The notes beneath the pieces were generated by a model. The model had not been told where the DNA came from. It ran no database searches and worked only from the letters and a program-made list of their open reading frames with translations. A stretch of 64,000 nt of DNA from Cyanophora paradoxa (lineage: Eukaryota; Glaucocystophyceae; Cyanophorales; Cyanophoraceae), in contig QPMI01000434.1 in NCBI GenBank assembly GCA_004431415.1, positions 124,001-188,000 on the forward strand. Direction: 5' to 3'. Below, in pieces: positions 33,201 to 40,346 of the stretch. The position numbers were made by a program, and so were the translations under genes. The first letter of the stretch is position 1; each line of letters starts with the position of its first letter.

Positions 33201-36200
33201 GGATTAAGACAACATCAGGAGGCGCCTTAGAAGTCAATCAGAGAATGGCGGCAAAAAACTTACACAATACCACCCTTTCCGGTGTTGTTACAGATGATTA
33301 CCTTACCAATAAAGGATATCTCACGTCGGCGGATTTAAGCAGTTATGCAACCGATGCAGAATTAGCGGCGGCACTTGCGAATTATCTACCTCTTACAGGT
33401 GGAACCGTCACCGGAACCGTTAACGCTACCACATTACAAATTGGTGGAACCACAATACCGAAAGGTTATGAATTTGACCAATTAGATGTGGTTTCGACAG
33501 ATAGAAGCGCAAATAATTGGACTGTTAATTGGACAGGTCATAGAACGGGACTAACCGGATGTTATACGACACCTGAGAATGACGCAGATGTTACGGGTTG
33601 TTGGATGCGTTGGACAATTCCAGAAGGTATGAAATCGTTTTATATTCAACTTTTACTGTGGCATAATTGTCGATATTTCGATATTTACGGGCAAACTGTA
33701 AATGGACATCAACATTTCCTAAGACGAATAAATAACTATCAAGGACTTCAGGATGTTGCAGTTCAAGATGGAACATACCCAGCTATAATATTTACTTCAG
33801 TAAACTGCGAATTTTACAGTAAAATATATGTTCAAGGGCGAAAAGGTCGCATTTATCTTACAGGTGTCTTTGGTTGGAGTCGACAAAGAGCAACTGATAA
33901 TGATGCAGGATTATTGCATTACGATAATATTGCTTTCAATCCTGTTGGCAAATATTCCGAGTTTGATGTTGTAAGTGGTTGGAATAGCACAGGTGTAGCA
34001 TTCCCAGCTGGGGCTTGGACAACAGCATGGAAACCCACAACAGATAACCCAGTAGAGGGTTTTTATTGCAACCAGACAGATGATGAAAGTGGCAGTGGCT
34101 ACATGCAGTGTGTTGTTCCAGCAGGAATGAAAACCTGTCACATACAATACTTATGTTGGACGAATTCAAGATATTTTGATATTTATGGATACCGCAATGG
34201 TCGTTGGAATTATATTATGAGAGTGAATACGTATCAAAATGTTCAAAACACAGCCGACACAAATTGGCATTCGAGTTTATTATGGACTTCCGTATTTTGT
34301 GGGAATTTCTCTCATATTGGAATTTTTGCAAAGAAAGGACGAATTTACATTGGAATGCTTGGATGGACAAAAGAAGTAGGAAGAACAGCACCAGCGAATG
34401 GTTTGATTAGTTGGGATAATATTTACAGTCGTCCCGCTTTATTTACAGCCGCAGACCTCCCACAAACAGCAACATGGGCAACAAATACATGGTTAAAATC
34501 AACAGATAACTACGAGCGGTTCTATTTTGCAAATGCAAATGCTACATATATTCGAGGTAGACCTAATAACGATAATGCGTGTGTTGTATTCAGAAACTCA
34601 GCAGATGCTACAATTTTACAATCATATGAAAACGGCAACCTTGCAGTTACTAATACTGTGTCAGCTCCGACTCTAAGTGGAACAATTATTAATGGGGGTT
34701 CAATAAATGCAACTACAAACTATAAATTTGGCGACAAAACAATGCCTCGATGTGTAGAGTATGACGCAACTGTTGCAGGAAATTCGCCACATGGTTATGC
34801 AGGAGGTTGGGGTTTTGAAGGTGGAACAGCATGGGAACCCTACTATAATTACGGTGGGTATGCTTACAATAATGAGAGTGGCGACACTGTTGTTAACGGC
34901 TCATGGGTTGATTACACAATACCCACTGATTTATATACGGGAACAGCCCACTTAACATATCTCCCTTGGGTAAATTGTCGTTACTTTGAGATTTGGGGAA
35001 TTAATAGACAAGGAAATGCGGTTTTCATTGCAAGAGTGAATAGTTATCATCAATATGAAAGCGCACCAGATGGAAACTACAATGGTTTACAAAATGTCCC
35101 TATTATGTTGGGAAATCGCTTTATTCGCCTTCGTATTATTCCAAAGGTAGGAAGAGTTCACATAATGGGCATTGGATTTACTCGCACTTGGACAGGAAGT
35201 AGTTATGGTGGTCACACAGGTTATGTTTCTTGGGATAACATTTATAGTAAGCCAAATCTACTAACACCAAGTTTAGTTGGAAACATTATAGGTTTTGATA
35301 CTTGGAGTGGAACAGGTAGTGGTGGTCTATCATTTAGTGGTTCTTGGGGGACAGGTTGGACAGCTTCTGTTTCTAATCCTGTGGATGGATTTTATAGTAT
35401 CGTTGAAGGTGATTCAACAAGTGGAGACTGGGCGCGAATTGAAGTCCCAGCAAATATGCAAACATGTCATGTTCAATATTTGTGTTGGTCGAATTGTCGA
35501 TATTTCGATATTGGAGGCTATCGAGCAGGTCGATGGTTCCACATTATGCGAGTTAATACTTATCAGACTGTCTCAAATTATGGAACCACAGATTATCACG
35601 ATGGTTTGGCGTGGGCTTCTTTTGCTTGTGATTATTTCTCACATGTTAGATTTGTTGCAAGAAAAGGGAGATGTTATATTGGTATGGTTGGATGGACGAA
35701 AGAAAAAGGGAGAACCTCACCAGCAAATGGTATGATCAGTTGGGATAATGTATATAGTAAAGATGCTCGCACAACTTGGGCAACCGGAACTTGGATAACA
35801 TCAGATGAAGGTAATGGGAGAGTTTATTTTGGTTCATCATCAACTACATACATTAAAGGTTACGGAGCAACAGTAGTAGAGTTTAGAAATACGTGGGATA
35901 CAAATATAGCATATTTGGAACAGAGCGGATACCTGTATATTGCGGCATATTTGTCACAGGGAAGTGACAGAAGATACAAAACAGACATTAAAAAGATAAC
36001 AGGCGCTCTTTCAGCGATTGAGAAATTAGAAGGAGTGAGTTTTAAACGAATTGGAAGCGAAAAAGATGGAACAAAATTAGGTTTAATTGCGCAAGATGTA
36101 GAAAAGGTAATACCAGAGGTTGTTAACGTGAAAAAAGACGATGGCTATCTATCTCTCGAATACACGGGTTTGGTTCCTGTTCTCATTGAAGCTGTTAAAG

Positions 36201-36265
36201 AATTGTCCCAGAAATGCAAAGATTTACAAGATCAAATAGATCAATGGCGCAGTCAGACTGCTTAA
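30263..36265 (+). CDS. Giant tail-fibre-like adhesin with C-terminal S74 chaperone/peptidase domain
   Basis: 2000 residues, intact, the largest gene of the element. The N-terminal part (1-300) is likely the virion anchor. Next come acidic repeats with EEEYLPDG-like units (about 325-420), then four PPEDHxHDW units (about 425-475). A beta module (ND-GVSLYQ-ID-TPERLQLND) is present twice (about 490-680 and 835-1025), with eleven 12-residue repeats of the HTHTKADITDFA type between the two copies (about 690-820). Four copies of a roughly 150-residue module with RYFDIYG and ISWDNIYS signatures span 1070-1830. The end (from about 1900) is SDRRYKTDIKKI with a terminal coiled coil, the Peptidase_S74 intramolecular chaperone that trimerises and cleaves itself off phage fibres. 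His-x-His repeats bind metal in phage fibres. A host-binding role is inferred. Confidence 0.88.
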   Translation: MSYILKKPVPLRRSPDFVDDRLINIRVFGSILADFNADRDIHRTEFSRPAALILRNSHVGAPDIAQRFCLGPTENFVAEIIGSRALPRHLRIASSGTVSKYDSGRLIFRLQNDRGVHTSALRLIDESNDVANKTAAQITGRILLGEDAAISVLASQIQPFPWDLLYTDAREANLLFGFDVNQIDTEPATRFDIPGCTFGSILIEADRHLLPALHDRYDLGLRTRQWRNIHGTNIYQDGKKVSTEEQVINIFNYYFGPIVPIPPLPGLPKPPIPDGPGRERVADETVPFGQHIVSWEQVRNKPIFEPKKQIDEQYLPPEIDILELDDYQFVPDEEEFLPDGFDPQEYEYDQYDPNEEEYLPDGLDPQEFEYEQNYEPHEEYLADGLEPPVVDYEQPYEPHEEFLPDGLQPELFEFFPDWEQINNKPARYPPEDHNHDWDEILGKPEKYPPEDHRHDWGDIDGIPPEFPPEDHLHIWSEIREQPTFASAGNVLLGDINNGVSLYQNIDTPERLQLNDYYVNRQGIDAGTTMDGELYIRPPTRDVILPLGGGIEIKDTKPGIYLTSYYAEDVPMTGGLISLPSDPANYTDKNAAIQINVTNVSDLDGSRPKLIFSREQLAAETLLGDRDDYKQCEVAWIKTNYNGGVPEGLLEINQRASAKNIHNENISRVVTEDYFRWDNIPDAPEKFPPSDHEHVKADITDFAHEHVKADITDFAHTHTKDQITDFAHEHVKADITDFAHEHVKADITDFAHTHTKADISDFAHTHLKADITDFAHAHTKADITDFAHTHLKADITDFAHTHLKADITDFAHTHTKVDISDFAHRHNWDEIDEQPVFAQLNAIGNVFNGVTLYQSINTPERLFLNDHYVSLNGSFTGQDGTPMVGTLAVRLPRDPIVNGVYSGDFNVGVNDTFPSIYVTNYHPGETGQVADFSAAIQVNVTDQSAYDGARPKIVFTREKVVNYLPVAGQPTDDHGKCEMAWIKTTSGGALEVNQRMAAKNLHNTTLSGVVTDDYLTNKGYLTSADLSSYATDAELAAALANYLPLTGGTVTGTVNATTLQIGGTTIPKGYEFDQLDVVSTDRSANNWTVNWTGHRTGLTGCYTTPENDADVTGCWMRWTIPEGMKSFYIQLLLWHNCRYFDIYGQTVNGHQHFLRRINNYQGLQDVAVQDGTYPAIIFTSVNCEFYSKIYVQGRKGRIYLTGVFGWSRQRATDNDAGLLHYDNIAFNPVGKYSEFDVVSGWNSTGVAFPAGAWTTAWKPTTDNPVEGFYCNQTDDESGSGYMQCVVPAGMKTCHIQYLCWTNSRYFDIYGYRNGRWNYIMRVNTYQNVQNTADTNWHSSLLWTSVFCGNFSHIGIFAKKGRIYIGMLGWTKEVGRTAPANGLISWDNIYSRPALFTAADLPQTATWATNTWLKSTDNYERFYFANANATYIRGRPNNDNACVVFRNSADATILQSYENGNLAVTNTVSAPTLSGTIINGGSINATTNYKFGDKTMPRCVEYDATVAGNSPHGYAGGWGFEGGTAWEPYYNYGGYAYNNESGDTVVNGSWVDYTIPTDLYTGTAHLTYLPWVNCRYFEIWGINRQGNAVFIARVNSYHQYESAPDGNYNGLQNVPIMLGNRFIRLRIIPKVGRVHIMGIGFTRTWTGSSYGGHTGYVSWDNIYSKPNLLTPSLVGNIIGFDTWSGTGSGGLSFSGSWGTGWTASVSNPVDGFYSIVEGDSTSGDWARIEVPANMQTCHVQYLCWSNCRYFDIGGYRAGRWFHIMRVNTYQTVSNYGTTDYHDGLAWASFACDYFSHVRFVARKGRCYIGMVGWTKEKGRTSPANGMISWDNVYSKDARTTWATGTWITSDEGNGRVYFGSSSTTYIKGYGATVVEFRNTWDTNIAYLEQSGYLYIAAYLSQGSDRRYKTDIKKITGALSAIEKLEGVSFKRIGSEKDGTKLGLIAQDVEKVIPEVVNVKKDDGYLSLEYTGLVPVLIEAVKELSQKCKDLQDQIDQWRSQTA
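32331..32736 (+). repeat. 36-bp tandem repeat coding for HxH-x-KADITDFA units
   Basis: Eleven in-frame 12-residue units plus a terminal HRH. The His-x-His pair is invariant, and the variable positions alternate mainly between EHV, THT and THL. Nucleotide copies differ at many third positions, so the array is not an assembly duplication. Confidence 0.9.
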
Positions 36266-36296
36266 CTGCCGTAATAAAAATGTCACAGTATAATTA

Positions 36297-36605
36297 ATGG
36301 CGACGTATCCACTTGGTGGAACTCCTTCCACTACTTCTGAGCCTGTCGCTCTTGCATTCGATACTATCAAACTTGTAGCCGCGCTACAAAATGTCGAAAA
36401 AACAATTCAGCAAACTAACAAACTGTCACCAGTTGTCAATGAGTATAAAAACCTCTTGGTTAATGTCCTTGCGCAATCGGCTTATGGCGAACCTGTTGCT
36501 AAATACTCTGAGTGCGATAGCAATATCAAAGCAATGACAGCCAATATTCAAGCTCTTTCTGTTGCTTACCAAGCCCTTGGAGCGAATCTAATCACTTTGG
36601 CTTGA
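36297..36605 (+). CDS. Small unknown viral protein
   Basis: 102 residues from ATG 36297 (MATYPLGGTPSTTSEPVALA), 32 bp after the fibre stop. Mostly helical with regularly spaced hydrophobics (VAALQNVEKTIQQTNKLSPV, NIKAMTANIQALSVAYQALG), so a short coiled coil is likely. No family recognised. Its position among fibre and putative structural genes suggests a virion component. Confidence 0.6.
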   Translation: MATYPLGGTPSTTSEPVALAFDTIKLVAALQNVEKTIQQTNKLSPVVNEYKNLLVNVLAQSAYGEPVAKYSECDSNIKAMTANIQALSVAYQALGANLITLA

Positions 36606-36647
36606 TGTCTGCCGACTTTTTTTCTTTCCTTCTTAGTAAAATAAGCA

Positions 36648-37502
36648 ATGGGCGAATATAATCGGGTTCAGCTACCTATCTATTCACTTGGATCCCCTGC
36701 TACTCACTTTCGCCAGCATGAGGTAAATGATGAGGTTCGCGGTCTGGAATCCACTGAACGTCCTAATTCTAACGGGAATGCTTTTGATAAGAATTCGATT
36801 ATTCGCGTAAAAGAACTCCGAGCTGACAAGAACTCTGGTGTAGTTAAAACCACTCGACTCCTCGTAAGCAATGCAAATTTCTTCCAGCCTACTAATGGAG
36901 GCCCTGATGCTTACAGTGTTGATCTGAAAGCCCTTGACTTCGATAAGAATTCTGCTGCTGTTACTGTGAGATCAGGTGGAGCTTTTATTGGTGGTGGATG
37001 TCGTGTGTCCGGTCAACTCTCTTCTTCGATTGCATACAATGATGTCCCAGATACTCTTGAACAAAATGTGGAGAACCCGCAACGAATTCGGTTCTATACA
37101 CCTGTTGCACAGCAACCTTTTCTTCACTTCTATGTTGCTTCATCTGTCACTCTTGAAAATTCAGAGTTGGTTTCCATTACAGGAACTGATCGTGTGAGAA
37201 GGAATATTCCTCTTCCCACAGCAATGCTTTCGATGTGCAGAGCAAACAACAATCAACCAGGTCACAATTACCTATTCTTTGTTCAAGCATCAAACCATTT
37301 CGGTAGAGGATATTGTGTTTATAACAATTTGACATTTACTTATGATTTGTTTGTCACTGAGGTAGGAGTTTATAATACTATGATAATTGGACTGAGAACA
37401 GATATAGCTGCTGTTTCAGCACTTCGTGGTGTGAATATTGCTGATATTTTTACAACCGGATTTTACCAGGAGCCAGATGTTATTGACGATCCAACACCTT
37501 AA
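36648..37502 (+). CDS. Unknown viral protein, paralogue 1 (putative virion protein)
   Basis: 284 residues from ATG 36648. Beta-rich and intact. The N-terminal pattern (SPATHFRQHEVNDEVRGLES), the segment LRADKNSGVVKTTRLLVSNA and a glycine-rich GGAFIGGGCRVSG are shared with the next gene. The C-terminus has VFVTEVGVYN-like strands. The family is not recognised. Tandem duplication beside the fibre gene suggests a structural or receptor-binding accessory role. Confidence 0.6.
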   Translation: MGEYNRVQLPIYSLGSPATHFRQHEVNDEVRGLESTERPNSNGNAFDKNSIIRVKELRADKNSGVVKTTRLLVSNANFFQPTNGGPDAYSVDLKALDFDKNSAAVTVRSGGAFIGGGCRVSGQLSSSIAYNDVPDTLEQNVENPQRIRFYTPVAQQPFLHFYVASSVTLENSELVSITGTDRVRRNIPLPTAMLSMCRANNNQPGHNYLFFVQASNHFGRGYCVYNNLTFTYDLFVTEVGVYNTMIIGLRTDIAAVSALRGVNIADIFTTGFYQEPDVIDDPTP

Positions 37503-37525
37503 AATATATATCACTTTAATGTAAA

Positions 37526-38349
37526 ATGACTGAAATTGAGCGTATTGTCACGGCACAACTTTCGCTCGCAGCCCCAGCTACACATGTTTTACAACATTCT
37601 ACTTTTGACGATGTAGAAGGTCTTGAATCAACAGAGGTTCAACCTACAATGAATACCTTCGGATCTACACATAAACTTAGATTGCAGGAACTCCGATGTG
37701 ATAAAAATAATGGTGTGGTCAAAACTACAAAGTTGCTAGTTACAAATGCAAATTTTAGCGCCCATTATGGCGATCCAGACAGCTACGGCGATCCTCTTTC
37801 GACTTATTCCTTCGAATCTCGTTCGGGAGCTATTAACTGCCGAAATGGTGGCGCATATGTTGGCGATGGTCTTCGTGTTGGTGGAGCTATCGGAGCTCCT
37901 CTCTTTGTGAACGATCAACCGAACCGATTGATAATTTAACGCGTATTCGCACCTACGTTCCCAGCATGAATGCACCATATATTATTAAGATCTTTCCAAT
38001 CGTTGTTAATGAGCAAACATCAGTAGTTGATTCTCTGGTTGAAATTGGTGATCATTTCAAGGTAGTAGTGGATATCCCACCTGATATCTACGCTCTCTGC
38101 CAGGTTGAAGGTGGAACTCCGAATATTACAGTGGTAATAACTCCTTACGATAACTTTGGAATCGCTTATCATGGTGTAAATTTCGGATTAGAAGATTATC
38201 AGTTTTTAGTAAGAGCTACCAGGTTTGGTATCTACAAATGTATCCTTTATGCTGAACGAACCGATGCTATTGCTAAACAGAACACATATGCAGAGTACTA
38301 CGGCACTAATAGGTATTTTCCTATATTCGGCAGCGATACAGCTCCATAG
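37526..38349 (+). pseudogene. Unknown viral protein, paralogue 2, one frameshift
   Basis: Starts 23 bp after paralogue 1. The first frame (MTEIERIVTAQLSLAAPATH; LRCDKNNGVVKTTKLLVTNA; GGAYVGDGLRVGG) stops at 37937-37939. A second frame continues the same protein to 38349. By alignment with paralogue 1 the shift lies near 37915-37925. The joined product would be about 274 residues, close to 284 for paralogue 1. Confidence 0.6.
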
Positions 38350-38374
38350 CTGCATTCCTTTGTTTTTTTATATT
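38344..38374 (+). terminator. Hairpin-like sequence followed by T run
   Basis: CAGCTCCATAGCTGC overlaps the stop of paralogue 2 and can fold as CAGCT-CCAT-AGCTG. TTTGTTTTTTTATATTTTT follows. It looks like a transcript 3'-end signal, but eukaryotic-type viral termination is not established, so the call is tentative. Confidence 0.3.
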
Positions 38375-38387
38375 TTTCCATTAATAG

Positions 38388-38714
38388 ATGGATTTGCTTC
38401 GAAAATGTTTGGATATGTTCCATCTCAACGTCACCAGCAAATTGAATTGTAGTTGCTGTGAGACGACCATTAATCTCGAAATATCAGACACAGAAGGCTC
38501 TCGCACCCCAGAAACTCAGGTTTCGCCTATTAACACACCCAGGACTTCTAGGTCCAATTCTCCATTTACTCGAACCGATTCACCTGTACCTTGGCTTGAT
38601 GCTGAAGGCCGAAGATTGTCTTGGCCTCCCCCAAATATCCCGAAGCCGCTGAAAAGAAAAAAGTCCTTGCTATCAAGTTTCAGAAAGGAGAAGCAACCCG
38701 ATCAGGTGGAATGA
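38388..38714 (+). CDS. Small unknown protein ending at the terminal repeat
   Basis: 108 residues from ATG 38388. A cysteine cluster (LNCSCCE) lies near residue 20, then a Ser/Thr/Pro-rich stretch (EGSRTPETQVSPINTPRTSR), and the C-terminus is lysine rich (KPLKRKKSLLSSFRKEKQPD). Its TGA stop (38712-38714) spans the first bases of the right terminal repeat, which begins at 38713. No family recognised. Confidence 0.5.
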   Translation: MDLLRKCLDMFHLNVTSKLNCSCCETTINLEISDTEGSRTPETQVSPINTPRTSRSNSPFTRTDSPVPWLDAEGRRLSWPPPNIPKPLKRKKSLLSSFRKEKQPDQVE

Positions 38715-39138
38715 GGCCGCACCAGACCGCTCTGGGGGCCCGTCCTTACGTGCGGCTATAGCTTAACGCTTTTTCCTCGTTTAGCTTCTCTGTACACATC
38801 AATTACATCTAGCTAGAGCTTAACACGTTTCCTCGTTTAGCTTCTCTGTACTCATTAATATCGCCTAGCCTATTCTGCCACGTTGTTCTACAGACCGCGC
38901 TCAAGGGGCAGCGCTCCTCTTCGTCTATTCAAGTTGTCAGCTCTGCCCTGAATAGTCGTTAGATATTTCTTTGTTAAGACTCCGACCCGAGTCTGGTAGA
39001 CCTGGGAATAAGGGTCTCGTAGACGTACAAGGTGAATTAACTGAAGAGGGGCTGGAGGTATACACTGGAAACGCATGGAATCGGGGGCAATGGAGCGAAG
39101 CGGAATTGCCCGGGTGTGAGGTCCATGCGTATACAACA
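38713..39138 (-). repeat. Right terminal inverted repeat (426 bp)
   Basis: Reverse complement of 16496-16921 with two compensating one-base homopolymer differences. Ends CGTATACAACA at 39138, followed by the ATATAG target copy. Confidence 0.95.
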
Positions 39139-39144
39139 ATATAG
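39139..39144. repeat. 6-bp target site duplication of the virus, right copy (ATATAG)
   Basis: Identical to 16490-16495. Deleting 16496-39144 joins the LINE frame as EDLEGY-MSPPDNG with no extra or missing base. Confidence 0.9.
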
Positions 39145-40346
39145 CCTTCAAGATCCTCCTTTTCAAGACGCTGCAGCAGGACAGGCCGCACACTGGCATA
39201 AGGAAACTGAGCCACAAGGGGGCTAGGGGCTAGATCGGGGCTAGGGGCAGGCTGAGCAATATGTTCACAGTGCTCATAAGAGGCTAGGGAATGGTCATAA
39301 GCACGCGCAGCGTCTAAAAGATTAGCGTAGAATGAAGAATGAGAGGGGTCAGCAGTAGAGATGAAACGGAAATACCCACGGACATAGGTGACTTTAAATC
39401 GAGGTAAACGACGAGGAAGCATGTCCATAAAATCGTCCAGTTCGCGGAACAAGGCAGCCATCAGAGTAGCGGCCTTCAAGCCCGTCTTGGAGGAAGGTGT
39501 AAGGGGCAGCTGTGTGTTAGGGTCCATTGCAAACGTAGCCGCAGCTTCAGTGCGACCTGCTCGATAGGCCAGACAATACGAGCGGAAAATGACGTGCAAT
39601 CCAAGAATCCGAACAACCTGCCACTCCCAGTTCTGCAAGAACATCCAGCTGTCAGCAAAACGGACCGAGCCAGTAAGCAACCAGGCAACAAAGCGAGCGG
39701 AAGGAATGGGCATCGGCTGGAGCTGCAGGGCATGGAAGATGAGCGACCAGAACTGCTGCACAACAGGGCAGAGGACGAAAACGTGCAGTGCATTGCAGCG
39801 CCGGTGGCAGACCGGGCATAGCGAGGAGAGGAGCTCACTGTCAAGCAAATTTGCCGAAGCAGGACGCTGAATATCAGAGCGCGCAGCCATATCAGCGATG
39901 CGGGACGATGTGCGAAGAGCGTTGTAGCGCAGTGCAAAGTAGCCGTCAAGGACGCGCTGCGTGAGAGCGTAGCGGAGGTCGGGAATCACTGTGTTGAACC
40001 AGGGAAAGCGATCAGTGCGCGCATCGTAGCCCGGCGGCCAGAGGAACTTTGGGGAGAGATCAGCACGCCACTTAGTCTCAGCGGTCGTCGGCGCCATGAA
40101 AGCGTGGGACGAGAGATACTTGTACACGTCGTGAACCGTGAAACGCGACGGGGCAGCAGGCAGCTTGTACGCAACCGACTTAGAGAGGCGCAGCTCTTCC
40201 TTTGAGCGATCATTGATGTTCTCGCGGTCAGAGTGGAACGCAAACGTACGGGAAGACGACGGTGGCAGCGGACGGAGTGCAAGGTCGGAAAGCTGTAACG
40301 AGTTCATGAGGAACCGGACGAGTGCAGGCATGGGGACAACTTGCAA
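39145..40346 (-). pseudogene. LINE ORF, zinc-knuckle region, interrupted by the virus
   Basis: Continues the reverse transcriptase ORF in a shifted frame from about 40340. It contains CPVCHRRCNALHVFVLCPVV near 39800-39740, the C-x2-C...H...C knuckle seen downstream of many LINE reverse transcriptases (zf-RVT like). The frame runs to EDLEGY at the virus insertion point and beyond it into the terminal repeat by chance. Confidence 0.7.

Larger units (their letters stand above)
16496..39138. mobile_element. Integrated polinton-like virus (Maverick/Polinton type), 22.6 kb
   Basis: The element is bounded by 426-bp inverted repeats beginning TGTTGTATACGC and by a 6-bp target duplication. It is clearly less GC-rich than the surrounding genome and its genes lack introns. 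Gene content matches polintons and polinton-like viruses: protein-primed PolB, retroviral-type integrase, A32/FtsK-like ATPase, a putative major capsid protein and putative minor capsid proteins, plus accessory genes (HNH-AP2 nuclease, patatin, giant S74-tailed fibre). I did not recognise a capsid maturation protease or a helicase. Gene blocks alternate strand: 17.9-23.6 mainly plus, 23.5-27.4 minus, 27.4-28.8 plus, 28.8-30.2 minus, 30.3-38.7 plus. Placement between true polintons and other polinton-like groups needs capsid and polymerase trees. Confidence 0.93.
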
